Below, one piece after another: positions 36,099 through 44,094 of a stretch of 64,000 nt of DNA. A program made the position numbers and the translations under genes. The notes beneath the pieces were generated by a model. That model searched no databases, was not told the DNA's origin, and saw nothing but the letters and a program-made list of their open reading frames with translations. The DNA is taken from positions 1 through 64,000 of the forward strand of contig JODI01000047.1 in NCBI GenBank assembly GCA_000720805.1. The letters run 5' to 3'. Source of the stretch: Streptomyces violaceoruber (GTDB taxonomy: Bacteria; Actinomycetota; Actinomycetes; Streptomycetales; Streptomycetaceae). Position 1 is the stretch's first letter, and each line of letters starts with the position of its first letter.

Positions 36099-36781
36099 TT
36101 CGCGGCCCGCTTCTCCTCGACGAGCGTGACGACGCACTCGATGACCTGCGCGAGGGTGAGCTCGGTGGTGTCCACCTCGACCGCGTCGTCGGCCTTGGCG
36201 AGCGGCGACGTCTTGCGGCTGGAGTCCGCCGCGTCCCGCCTGATCAGGGCCTCGCGAGTGGTGTGGACGTCGACGCCCTTCAGCTCGCCGCTGCGGCGGG
36301 CCGCGCGGGCCTCCGCGGAGGCGGTCAGGAAGATCTTCAGGTCGGCGTCCGGCAGCACGGTGGTCCCGATGTCGCGGCCCTCGACGACGATCCCCTTCTC
36401 GGCGCCGGCCGCGACGGAGCGCTGCAGCTCGGTGATCCGGGCCCGCACCTCGGGCACCGCGCTGACCGCGCTGACCTTGGAGGTGATCTCCTGGGTGCGG
36501 ATCGGGGCGGCCACGTCGGTGCCGTCGACCGTGATCGTCGGATTCGCCGGGTCGGTGCCGGAGACGATGTCGGGCTTGCCGGCCACCGCCGCGATCGCCG
36601 TGGGGTCGTCGATGTCGATCCCGTTGGTCACCATCCACCAGGTGATCGCCCGGTACTGGGCGCCGGTGTCCAGGTAGCTGAGGCCCAGCTGGGCGGCCAC
36701 GGCCTTGGACGTGCTCGACTTGCCCGTGCCGGAGGGACCGTCTATGGCGACAATCACGGGCTGGGCGGCGCCGTTTTCCAC
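36095..36781 (-). CDS. cmk: Cytidylate kinase
   Basis: A 228-residue nucleoside monophosphate kinase phosphorylating CMP and dCMP. The P-loop is GPSGTGKSS (15-23), followed by LSYLDTGAQYRAITW and the NMP-binding region containing VVEGRDIGTTVLPDADLKIF and LIRRDAADSSRKTSPLAKA. The start is a GTG at 36781. It is 86 bp downstream of tyrA and overlaps plsC by 4 bp. Confidence 0.96.
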   Translation of the reverse strand: MENGAAQPVIVAIDGPSGTGKSSTSKAVAAQLGLSYLDTGAQYRAITWWMVTNGIDIDDPTAIAAVAGKPDIVSGTDPANPTITVDGTDVAAPIRTQEITSKVSAVSAVPEVRARITELQRSVAAGAEKGIVVEGRDIGTTVLPDADLKIFLTASAEARAARRSGELKGVDVHTTREALIRRDAADSSRKTSPLAKADDAVEVDTTELTLAQVIECVVTLVEEKRAAK

Positions 36782-36867
36782 GGGGGGACACCTTCCTGGT
36801 GCGCGCTGGGTGTGTGCGGGGACGCGAAAGCGCCCCGCACAAGGTTACTGGCTCGCCGGAGGCCTCC

Positions 36868-37953
36868 TTACTGGCGGATGGCCCAGCCCCGCTCCTTCAG
36901 CGCCGCGGTCAGTACGGGCGCCGCCTTCGGCTCCACCAACAGCTGCACCAGACCCGCCTGCTGCCCGGTGGCGTGCTCGATGCGCACGTCCTCGATGTTG
37001 ACCCCGGCCATCCCCGCGTCCGCGAAGATGCGGGCCAGCTGGCCGGGCTGGTCGTCGATGAGGACGGCCACGACCTCGTAGGCCCGGGGGGCGGACCCGT
37101 GCTTGCCGGGGACGCGGACCTGGCCGGCGTTGCCGCGGCGCAGCACGTCCTCGATACCCGCGGTGCCTTCGCGGCGCTTGGCCTCGTCGAAGGACTGCAG
37201 GGCCCTGAGCGCCCGGACCGTCTCCTCCAGGTCGGCGGAGACGTCCGCGAGGAGGTCGGCGACCGGCCCCGGGTTCGCGGAGAGGATGTCGATCCACATC
37301 CGGGGATCGGAGGCCGCGATCCGGGTCACGTCCCGGATGCCCTGCCCGCACAGTCGTACGGCGGCCTCCTCGGCGTGCTCCAGGCGGGCGGCGACCATGC
37401 TGGAGACCAGGTGGGGCATGTGGGAGACGAGCGCGACGGCCCGGTCGTGAGCGTCGGCGTCCATCACCACCGGCACGGCCCGGCAGTGCGAGACCAGCTC
37501 CAGGGCGAGGTTCAGCACCTCGGTGTCGGTGTCCCGGGTGGGGGTCAGCACCCAGGGGCGGCCCTCGAACAGGTCACCGGTGGCGGCCAGCGGGCCGGAC
37601 TGCTCGCGGCCCGACATGGGGTGGCTGCCGATGTACGCCGACAGGTCCAGGCCCAGCTCCTCCAGCTCACGGCGCGGACCGCCCTTGACGCTGGCCACGT
37701 CGAGGTAGCCGCGGGCCAGGCCCCGGCGCAGGGCGTCCGCGAGCACTGAGGCCACATGGGCGGGCGGGGCGGCGACGATCGCCAGGTCGACGGGCTGGTC
37801 GGGCTCCTCGTCGGTGCCGGCGCCCAGCGCGGCCGCCGTACGGGCCTGCTCGGGATCGTGGTCGGTGAGGTGGACGGCGACGCCGCGCTGGGTCAGGGCG
37901 AGCGCGGCGGAGGTACCGATGAGGCCGGTTCCGATGACCAGTGCGGTCCTCAC
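36868..37953 (-). CDS. tyrA: Prephenate dehydrogenase with C-terminal ACT domain
   Basis: A 361-residue NAD(P)-dependent enzyme making 4-hydroxyphenylpyruvate for tyrosine. Rossmann motif GTGLIGTS (8-15), the catalytic segment GSHPMSGREQSGP with its His, then DAHDRAVALVSHMPHLVSS, and a C-terminal ACT domain (YEVVAVLIDDQPGQLARIFA) that can sense tyrosine. The GTG at 37953 overlaps the aroH stop by 4 bp. Confidence 0.95.
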   Translation of the reverse strand: MRTALVIGTGLIGTSAALALTQRGVAVHLTDHDPEQARTAAALGAGTDEEPDQPVDLAIVAAPPAHVASVLADALRRGLARGYLDVASVKGGPRRELEELGLDLSAYIGSHPMSGREQSGPLAATGDLFEGRPWVLTPTRDTDTEVLNLALELVSHCRAVPVVMDADAHDRAVALVSHMPHLVSSMVAARLEHAEEAAVRLCGQGIRDVTRIAASDPRMWIDILSANPGPVADLLADVSADLEETVRALRALQSFDEAKRREGTAGIEDVLRRGNAGQVRVPGKHGSAPRAYEVVAVLIDDQPGQLARIFADAGMAGVNIEDVRIEHATGQQAGLVQLLVEPKAAPVLTAALKERGWAIRQ

Positions 37954-38318
37954 TGGGCGATGTCCTTGCGCAGGGCCGCCGCGGCACCGAGGTACACGTG
38001 CGCGATGTCGGCGCGGGGCCGGTCGGACTCGATGTGGGCGAGGACCCGGACGACCCGGGGCATGGCGCCCTCGATGTCGAGCTCCTGGGCGCAGATCAGC
38101 GGCACATCGGCGAAGCCGTCGCCGAGCTTGCGGGCCGCGGCGGCCGGGAAGTCGCTGTGCAGGTCCGGCGTGGCCGTGAACCAGATGCTGATCAGGTCGT
38201 CGGCGGTCAGACCGTTGCGCTCCATGATGGCGGTGAGCAGGGCTCCGACCTGCTCGTCCATGTGGCCGGCCTCGTCCTTGTCGAGTTGGACGGCGCCCCG
38301 GACCGCTCGTACCGCCAC
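37950..38318 (-). CDS. aroH: Chorismate mutase, AroH type
   Basis: A 122-residue trimeric AroH-fold mutase converting chorismate to prephenate, the substrate of the next gene product. Active-site segments are VRAVRGAVQLDKDE at the start, ISIWFTATPDLHSDFPAAAA in the middle, and HVYLGAAAALRKDI at the end. The start is a GTG at 38318. It heads the aroH-tyrA-cmk-plsC-der operon. Confidence 0.93.
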   Translation of the reverse strand: MAVRAVRGAVQLDKDEAGHMDEQVGALLTAIMERNGLTADDLISIWFTATPDLHSDFPAAAARKLGDGFADVPLICAQELDIEGAMPRVVRVLAHIESDRPRADIAHVYLGAAAALRKDIAQ

Positions 38319-38555
38319 GGCGATGCTCCTTGCTGGTGTGCTGATGTACGGCTCTTGGCGCGTCCAGCCTAGTCAGCCCCTCCTCGGGCCGATGGCCGGC
38401 GACCGCACACTGAGACGGCGGCGGCACCCGTCGGATCAATCTCGCCCGAATCGCCTTATTCCGCCACTTGGGGTGAGAAACACCTGTGCGCCTCTTTACG
38501 CCGGGGCCGCCGTTCCGCTCTGATGACAGGACACCCGCCTCGGGGGAGGCCAGTC

Positions 38556-39233
38556 ATGAAGCGTCCCGGCCCGTTGTTCACTCTTCTCGCGGGGCTGCTG
38601 CTCGGCCTCTTCATGCTCTCTCTCAACTCGACGACGGGCACGGAGACCGCCTCGTCCGGCTACCGGGAGGAGACGCCGAGCCCGACGCCCAAGAAGTCGG
38701 CCACCGCGTCCGCGCCCACCAGCTCACCGTCTCCCTCGGTGGCTCCGTCCCCCTCGAGGAAGCCGGCCGTGAACGCCGACTACGCCGGCCGGACCGACGA
38801 CGACTCGGCCTCCGTCGCCGTGTCCGTGCGTGACGGAAAGGGGATCGCGTACTTCTGCGACGGCCACGCCGAGGAGTCCTGGTTGAAGGGTGACGTCGAG
38901 GACGACGGAACGATGCGCCTCACCGGCACGCACGGCGCCGAGCTGAACGGCACACTCCAGCGGGGCCGGCGGATCCGCGGCACGGTCGAGGCCGCCGGCG
39001 GGCGCTACGCCTTCACCGCCGACAGGGCCACCAAGCCGTCCGGGCTGTACCGGGCGACGGCGACCGTGCGTGGCGCGAAGATCGACGGCGGCTGGATCGT
39101 GCTGCCGGACGGCCGGCAGGTCGGCATCCTCACCCGCGCCGGCAAGCCTGCCGCAGCGCCCCGGATCGACCCGGAGACCGGTGCGGTGACGGTCGACGGA
39201 CAGCTGCTCACAGCCCGCCCCGTCACCCCCTGA
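38556..39233 (+). CDS. Exported or membrane-anchored hypothetical protein
   Basis: A 225-residue protein. One hydrophobic segment (LFTLLAGLLLGLFMLSL, about 6-22) serves as signal anchor; a Ser/Thr/Pro linker follows (TPSPTPKKSATASAPTSS-like) and the outer domain is beta-rich (VAVSVRDGKGIAYFCDGHAE, TMRLTGTHGAELNGTLQRGR). No Cys lipobox is seen. The ATG at 38556 has GGGAGG upstream; the longer frame is unlikely. Function unknown. It is 30 bp upstream of the next membrane protein gene, so the three genes to 40255 may form an operon. Confidence 0.75.
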   Translation: MKRPGPLFTLLAGLLLGLFMLSLNSTTGTETASSGYREETPSPTPKKSATASAPTSSPSPSVAPSPSRKPAVNADYAGRTDDDSASVAVSVRDGKGIAYFCDGHAEESWLKGDVEDDGTMRLTGTHGAELNGTLQRGRRIRGTVEAAGGRYAFTADRATKPSGLYRATATVRGAKIDGGWIVLPDGRQVGILTRAGKPAAAPRIDPETGAVTVDGQLLTARPVTP

Positions 39234-39263
39234 TCCCTCCGGTTGACCCACCTGGGAGCGCCC

Positions 39264-39848
39264 ATGCCCGTCGACCCGAACGCCCTCACCCAGGACTTCC
39301 CCTCCCCCGAGCCCGGCCACCGCCGCCCGCACCCCGCCCGCTATCTGGTCCCGGCGGTCGTGGCCGCCGCGGTCGCGGTGGCCCTGGGCGTGTACGGCAA
39401 GGTCCACGATCCGGCGCGCACCGCGTTCAACCTGGCCGGGTTCAGCAGCACGGGGGCGGTGAAGTCGTGGCTGGCGACGACCGCGTTCGTCTTCGCGCTG
39501 GTCCAGCTGGTCTCCGCGTTCATGGTGTACGGGAAGCTGCCGGGCCCCCTCTGGTCCCCGGCACTGCACCGCTGGTCGGGCCGCGCCGCGTTCCTCGTGG
39601 CCGTGCCGGTCGCGGTGCACTGCCTGTACGCGCTCGGCTATCAGACGTACGAGCCGCGCGTGGTGTGGCACTCCGTCCTGGGCTGCTTCTTCTTCGGTGC
39701 CTTCAGTGCCAAGATGCTGCTGCTCCGTTCGCAGCGGCTCCCCGGCTGGCTGCTGCCGCTCGTCGGTGGGCTGGTCTTCACCGTTCTCACCCTCATCTGG
39801 CTGACCTCTGCCCTCTGGTTCTTCCGCACCTTCGGAGTGACGACATGA
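39264..39848 (+). CDS. DUF6529-type four-helix membrane protein
   Basis: A 194-residue protein with four to five membrane segments (YLVPAVVAAAVAVALGVYG; FVFALVQLVSAFMVYG; AAFLVAVPVAVHCLYALGY; VGGLVFTVLTLIWLTSALWF). His residues in ALHRWSGR, VHCLY and VVWHSVLG lie in or next to helices and could bind heme. It overlaps the following Rieske gene by 4 bp (ATGA), so the two proteins probably function together in a small electron-transfer complex; this is an inference from layout. The ATG at 39264 has TGGGAG upstream. Confidence 0.75.
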   Translation: MPVDPNALTQDFPSPEPGHRRPHPARYLVPAVVAAAVAVALGVYGKVHDPARTAFNLAGFSSTGAVKSWLATTAFVFALVQLVSAFMVYGKLPGPLWSPALHRWSGRAAFLVAVPVAVHCLYALGYQTYEPRVVWHSVLGCFFFGAFSAKMLLLRSQRLPGWLLPLVGGLVFTVLTLIWLTSALWFFRTFGVTT

Positions 39849-40255
39849 CCGACAGCCCGACGCGGCGCACCCTCCTTCTCGCCGCGGGCGCGGCGGGCGT
39901 GACCGCGCTGACCGTGGGGTGCGGCGAGTACGGCAAGGACGGCGGCTCCTCGGCCGGCGCCTCCAGCGGTCAGGAGCTGGCCAGGACGGCCGACATCCCG
40001 GTCGGCGGCGGCAAGGTCTTCGCGGACGAGAAGATCGTCGTCACCCAGCCGAAGAAGGGCGAGTTCAAGGCCTTCTCGAACATCTGCACCCACCAGCAGT
40101 GCCCGGTGGCCAACGTCTCGGACGGCACCATCAACTGCACCTGCCACGGCAGCAGGTTCCACATCACGGACGGCTCGGTGGCCCGCCCGCCGGCGACGAA
40201 GCCGCTGCCCGAGAAACAGATCTCGGTGCAGGGCGACGTCATCACACTGGCCTGA
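39845..40255 (+). CDS. Rieske [2Fe-2S] protein with twin-arginine/lipoprotein-like signal
   Basis: A 136-residue protein. The amino terminus RRTLLLAAGAAGVTALTVGC combines RR with a hydrophobic stretch and a Cys that could be lipidated. The Rieske cluster motifs are CTHQQC and CTCHGSRF, giving the Cys/His pairs for the [2Fe-2S] centre. It is exported and electron-carrying, coupled to the upstream four-helix membrane protein. The stop lies in a hairpin that also contains the stop of the convergent gene. Confidence 0.9.
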   Translation: MTDSPTRRTLLLAAGAAGVTALTVGCGEYGKDGGSSAGASSGQELARTADIPVGGGKVFADEKIVVTQPKKGEFKAFSNICTHQQCPVANVSDGTINCTCHGSRFHITDGSVARPPATKPLPEKQISVQGDVITLA

Positions 40256-40284
40256 CCGGCAGGGACCGCGGAGAGGCCGTCAGG
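40251..40284. terminator. Hairpin spanning both stop codons of convergent genes
   Basis: CCTGACCGGC pairs with GCCGTCAGG (one bulge). The left arm holds the Rieske stop (40253-40255) and the right arm the stop of the ADP-ribosylglycohydrolase (40280-40282). It is a compact candidate for bidirectional termination. Confidence 0.4.
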
Positions 40285-41299
40285 CGTCCCAGAGCGCCCC
40301 CAGCGTCGCCAGTTCGCTCTGGTACTCGATCCGGTCCGCCCACTCGCCGGGCCACGCGTCGGCGCCCAGGTGGGCGCCCGCGAAGGCGCCCGCCAGGCAC
40401 GCGATGGAGTCCGAGTCGCCGGAGGTGCAGGCGGCCCGCCGCAGGGCCGTCACCGGCTCGTCGACGAACAGCAGGAAGCTCAACAGTCCGGTCGCCAGAG
40501 CCTCTTCGGCGATCCAGCCCGCGCCGGTGGCCAGGCACGGGTCGGTCTCGGGAGAAGGGGAACGCAGGGCGTCCTGGAGACGGTCCAGGATCCCCAGGCA
40601 CTCGTCCCAGCCGCGCGTGATGAAGTGCTCGGGCGTCGGGTCCTGGCTCCGCGTCCACAGGTCGCCGAGCCAGCGCTCGTGGTAGTGGCTGCGGTTCTCC
40701 AGGGCGTACGACCGCAGCAGCGCGACCAGCCCGGCCGGCTCGGCCCCCTCCGCGAGCAGCCGTACGGCGTGCGCGGTGAGGTCGGACGCGGCGAGGGCCG
40801 TGGGGTGCCCGTGGGTGAGAGCGGACTGCAACTGGGCGGCGCCGGCGCGCTGTTCCTCGCTCAGCCCGGGAACGAGACCGACCGGCGCGACCCGCATGTT
40901 GGCACCGCAGCCCTTGGAGTCGATCTGGCTGGCGTCCTGCCAGGGCAGGCCGGGACGTTCCAGCAGGTCGCAGGCGCGCAGGCAGGTGTTGCCCGGGGCA
41001 CGGTTGTTCTCCGGGGAACGGTTCCAGGCGATGAACTCCTGCCGCACCGGCTCGACCATGCCCTCGGGGCCGAGCACGCCCCGGTCCATGGCCGCCCGCA
41101 GCCCTCGTGCCAGCGCCAGCGTCATCTGGGTGTCGTCGGTGACGAGCGCGGGTGTCGGCAGCTGCAGCCCCCGCCACGGTCCGAACCGGTCGGTGATCGA
41201 CGACACGCTGTGGAACTCGGTCGGATAGCCGAGCGCGTCTCCGAGGGCAAGCCCGACGAGCGCCCCCGTGGCGGCGCGCTTGGTGAGGAGGGTGGTCAT
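40280..41299 (-). CDS. ADP-ribosylglycohydrolase family protein (DraG-like)
   Basis: A 339-residue enzyme of the ADP-ribosylhydrolase fold. Metal-binding motifs are LVTDDTQMTLALARGL (near residue 54) and ACTSGDSDSIACLAGAFAGA (near 300). The start RAATGALVGLALGDALGYPTE is typical. It removes ADP-ribose from modified proteins or from small ligands. The ATG at 41299 overlaps the Nudix-type regulator by 4 bp, so both are co-translated; together they look like an ADP-ribose/NAD-responsive pair. Confidence 0.9.
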   Translation of the reverse strand: MTTLLTKRAATGALVGLALGDALGYPTEFHSVSSITDRFGPWRGLQLPTPALVTDDTQMTLALARGLRAAMDRGVLGPEGMVEPVRQEFIAWNRSPENNRAPGNTCLRACDLLERPGLPWQDASQIDSKGCGANMRVAPVGLVPGLSEEQRAGAAQLQSALTHGHPTALAASDLTAHAVRLLAEGAEPAGLVALLRSYALENRSHYHERWLGDLWTRSQDPTPEHFITRGWDECLGILDRLQDALRSPSPETDPCLATGAGWIAEEALATGLLSFLLFVDEPVTALRRAACTSGDSDSIACLAGAFAGAHLGADAWPGEWADRIEYQSELATLGALWDA

Positions 41300-42081
41300 G
41301 TGGGGCGTCCTTCCCGGGACGGTCTGAGGAGAGGCGGTTGCAGGGCGGCGGCCGGACCCGCCCGGTACAGCGCGGCCGGTTTGCCACGGCCGCCGGTCAG
41401 CCGGGCGGCACCGGGTACCGCTTCGACGAACCCGGGCGTGGCGAGCACCTTGCGTCGGAAGTTGGGCCGGTCGAGCGCGGTGCCCCACACGGCCTCGTAG
41501 ACCCGCTGCAACTCGCCGAGCGTGAACTCGGGCGGGCAGAAGGCGGTGGCGAGGCTGGTGTACTCGAGCTTGGCGCCGACGCGTTCGTGGGCGTCGGCCA
41601 GGATCCGGTCGTGGTCGAAGGCGAGCGGCCGGGCCGAGTCGTACGGCGTCCAGCGCGCCTGTGCCGCGTCGCTGCCGCCCTGCGGTTCGGGCGAGGCGAG
41701 AGGGGGGTCTCCCCGGACGAAGTCCGGGGGCGGGTCGGGCAGCAGCGCGGCGAAGGCGACCGAGACGACCCGCATCCGGGGGTCCCTGCCGGGTTCGCTG
41801 TAGGTCCGCAACTGCTCCAGGTGCAGCCCGGAGACGTCCGACAGGCCGGTCTCCTCGGCGAGTTCACGCCGGGCGGCCGTCTCGGCCGACTCGTCCGGCC
41901 GCACGAACCCGCCGGGCAACGCCCACTGTCCGGCGTACGGCTCCTGCCCTCGTTCGACGAGCAGCACGTGCAGTGCGCCCGCGCGAAGGGTGAGCACGGC
42001 GAGATCGACGGTGACGGCGAAGGGCTCGTAGGCGTACTTGTCGTAGACCTGGTCGCCGTCGCCCACTCGCACCCACCCCAT
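41296..42081 (-). CDS. Nudix-fold protein with C-terminal winged helix (NrtR-like)
   Basis: A 261-residue protein. The Nudix box is intact: GGFVRPDESAETAARRELAE with EETGL, spanning Gly58 to Leu80. The C-terminal part (FTLGELQRVYEAVWGTALDR and PNFRRKVLATPGFVEAVPG) is the winged helix used by NrtR regulators of NAD metabolism, and the start KYAYEPFAVTVDLAVLTLR is typical. Many NrtR proteins have a degenerate box and only bind ADP-ribose; here catalysis may be retained. A perfect operator overlaps its own -10, predicting autoregulation. There is no Shine-Dalgarno sequence before the ATG at 42081. Confidence 0.88.
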   Translation of the reverse strand: MGWVRVGDGDQVYDKYAYEPFAVTVDLAVLTLRAGALHVLLVERGQEPYAGQWALPGGFVRPDESAETAARRELAEETGLSDVSGLHLEQLRTYSEPGRDPRMRVVSVAFAALLPDPPPDFVRGDPPLASPEPQGGSDAAQARWTPYDSARPLAFDHDRILADAHERVGAKLEYTSLATAFCPPEFTLGELQRVYEAVWGTALDRPNFRRKVLATPGFVEAVPGAARLTGGRGKPAALYRAGPAAALQPPLLRPSREGRPT

Positions 42082-42103
42082 TTATAGTCAGTACGACTAT
42101 AAA
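42081..42103. promoter_or_regulatory. Perfect 23-bp operator for the Nudix regulator
   Basis: TTTATAGTC-N5-GACTATAAA, a perfect 9-bp inverted repeat. It begins at the start codon and covers the -10 element, so binding would block RNA polymerase. The AT-rich composition stands out against the GC-rich surroundings. Confidence 0.75.
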
Positions 42104-42125
42104 AAGGTGGGCGCGTTTTCCGCAA
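42096..42125 (-). promoter_or_regulatory. Promoter of the Nudix-regulator/ADP-ribosylglycohydrolase operon
   Basis: On the minus strand TTGCGG (42120-42125), 18 bp, TATAGT (42096-42101). The start of transcription would be only about 7 nt before the ATG, consistent with the absence of a ribosome site. Confidence 0.6.
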
Positions 42126-42272
42126 CCGTTCCTGAGGACCGAGCAGGCGTGAGCCCGATCAGCCACGGAACAGCCACGGTGTCTCTGGCGCAGCGGGGCC
42201 CTCAGCGGCTCCTCGGGCGGCTTCGACGGCCCACCGGGCCCCGACTGGCCCCGAGGGCGGGACGGGCCGCGC

Positions 42273-42290
42273 ACGGCCCTCCAGGGCCGT
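42273..42290 (-). terminator. Hairpin terminator after rluB
   Basis: The 8-bp stem acggccct / agggccgt closes with a 2-nt turn (or as a 6-bp stem with a 6-nt loop), 39 bp past the pseudouridine synthase stop. Confidence 0.5.
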
Positions 42291-42328
42291 CAGACACGCG
42301 TGGGCGGGACCGCCACGCCCGCAGGGAC

Positions 42329-43420
42329 TTACAGCTCGACTTCCTTCATCAGCATGCCGACCTCCGTGTTGGACAGCCGGCGCAGCCAGCCCGACTTCTG
42401 GTCGCCCAGGGTGATGGGGCCGAAGGCGACGCGGACCAGCTTGTCGACCGGGAAGCCGGCCTCCGCCAGCATGCGGCGGACGATGTGCTTGCGGCCCTCG
42501 TGGAGGGTGACCTCGACCAGGTAGTTCTTGCCGGTCTGCTCGACGACCCGGAAGTGGTCCGCGCGCGCGTACCCGTCCTCCAACTGGATGCCGTCCTTGA
42601 GCTGCTTGCCCAGGTCGCGGGGGATCGGTCCGACGATGTGCGCCAGGTAGGTCTTCTTCACGCCGTACCTGGGGTGGGTCAGCCGGTGGGCCAGCTCGCC
42701 GTGGTTGGTGAGCAGGATGACGCCCTCGGTCTCGGTGTCGAGCCGGCCGACGTGGAACAGGCGCGTCTCGCGGTTGGTGACGTAGTCGCCGAGGCACTGA
42801 CGGCCGTCCGGGTCCTCCATCGTGGAGACGACACCGGCAGGCTTGTTCAGCGAGAAGAACTGGTACGACTGGGTCGCCACCGTCAGGCCGTCGACCTTGA
42901 CCTCGTCCTTCTCCGGGTCGACCCGCTTGCCCTGCTCCAGCACGATCTCGCCGTTGACCTCGACCCGCGCCTGCTCGATCAGTTCCTCGCAGGCCCGCCG
43001 CGAGCCGTAGCCCGCGCGCGCGAGGACCTTCTGCAGCCGCTCGCCCTCCTGCTCGGCGCCCGGGAAGGTCTTGGGCAGCTTGATGTCCTTCTTGCCCGCG
43101 TACCGGTCCCGGTTGCGCTCCTCGGCCCGCGTCTCGTACTCACGGGAGGTCGCCGGGGCGCTCCGCCCGCGCTGCTGGGGCTTCTTCGGTCCGCCCTTGG
43201 CGCCGCCGCGGGCCGCGCCGCCGCGCCCGGCCTTCGGGCCCTCGTGGGACGCGCCGGGGCCCACGTCGTAGCGGCGCTCCTCGGGGCGGGGCTTGCTGGG
43301 ACGGCCCTGGCCCTTGGCCTGACCCTGCCCCTGTTTCTGGTCCCTGTTGTTGCCGGCCCCGCGGTGGTTACCGCGCCCGCCGCTCTTGCCGCTACCGCTA
43401 CCGCTGCCACTGCTTCGCAT
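42329..43420 (-). CDS. rluB: Ribosomal large-subunit pseudouridine synthase (RluB/RsuA family)
   Basis: A 363-residue enzyme. After a low-complexity Gly/Lys/Arg/Gln-rich arm of about 105 residues comes an S4 RNA-binding domain (ERLQKVLARAGYGSRRACEE) and the synthase core with the catalytic Asp in HVGRLDTETEGVILLTN, then KKTYLAHIVG and EGRKHIVRRMLAEAGFPV. It converts a uridine of 23S rRNA to pseudouridine. The ATG at 43420 shares one base with the scpB stop (TGATG), so it is translationally coupled to the condensin genes. Confidence 0.92.
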   Translation of the reverse strand: MRSSGSGSGSGKSGGRGNHRGAGNNRDQKQGQGQAKGQGRPSKPRPEERRYDVGPGASHEGPKAGRGGAARGGAKGGPKKPQQRGRSAPATSREYETRAEERNRDRYAGKKDIKLPKTFPGAEQEGERLQKVLARAGYGSRRACEELIEQARVEVNGEIVLEQGKRVDPEKDEVKVDGLTVATQSYQFFSLNKPAGVVSTMEDPDGRQCLGDYVTNRETRLFHVGRLDTETEGVILLTNHGELAHRLTHPRYGVKKTYLAHIVGPIPRDLGKQLKDGIQLEDGYARADHFRVVEQTGKNYLVEVTLHEGRKHIVRRMLAEAGFPVDKLVRVAFGPITLGDQKSGWLRRLSNTEVGMLMKEVEL

Positions 43421-44094
43421 CAAAGTTCCGTCGTCGTCGTGTTAGGCATGTTCGTCCTGGGCCCGTCGTCCGTGTCCGGTGCGTCCGGATCGAACGACGG
43501 CACGCCTTCCTGGGTCTCGGCCTCGATCGCCTCCGCCTCCGGGAGGAAGGGCGCGAGCTCCGGGAGCTCGTCCAGACCGCGCAGGCCCATCCGCTCCAGG
43601 AAGTAGTTCGTCGTCACGTACAGGATCGCACCTGTTTCGGGTTCCGTGCCCGCCTCCTCGACCAGACCCCGCTGCAGAAGGGTGCGCATCACACCGTCGC
43701 AGTTGACTCCGCGCACGGCGGAGACCCTGCTGCGGCTGACCGGCTGACGGTAGGCGACCACGGCGAGGGTCTCCAACGCGGCCTGGGTGAGGCGGGCCTG
43801 CTGGCCGTCCAGGACGAAGCCCTCGACGGCCGGCGCGTACTCCGGGCGCGAGTAGAAGCGCCAGCCGCCCGCGATCAGCCGCAGCTCGAAGCCGCGACCC
43901 TGGACGGTGTACTCGTCGGCCAGTTCCCGCAGCGCGTCCCCGATCTGCCGCCTGGGCCGCTGCAGTATCTTCGCCAGGTGCTCCTCGGTCGCGGGCTCGT
44001 CCACGACCATGAGGACGGCCTCCAGGGCCGGCTTGAGGTCGAGGTCGGCGACGGTACGCGGCCCGGCCGCCACATCGGTGGTGTCCTCGCTCAC
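43420..44094 (-). CDS. scpB: Segregation and condensation protein B
   Basis: A 224-residue kleisin-interacting (KITE) protein with two winged helices: LKPALEAVLMVVDEPATEEH at the start and LTQAALETLAVVAYRQPVSR then VSAVRGVNCDGVMRTLLQRG in the second. It forms the SMC-ScpA-ScpB condensin complex that compacts and separates chromosomes. The acidic tail is species-variable. The GTG at 44094 overlaps the scpA stop by 4 bp. Confidence 0.95.
   Translation of the reverse strand: MSEDTTDVAAGPRTVADLDLKPALEAVLMVVDEPATEEHLAKILQRPRRQIGDALRELADEYTVQGRGFELRLIAGGWRFYSRPEYAPAVEGFVLDGQQARLTQAALETLAVVAYRQPVSRSRVSAVRGVNCDGVMRTLLQRGLVEEAGTEPETGAILYVTTNYFLERMGLRGLDELPELAPFLPEAEAIEAETQEGVPSFDPDAPDTDDGPRTNMPNTTTTEL

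Noticed and set aside
33903..36677. A 924-codon plus-strand frame opposite der, plsC and cmk
   Set aside because: It is antisense to three well-supported genes and spans their boundaries, which a real gene would not do.
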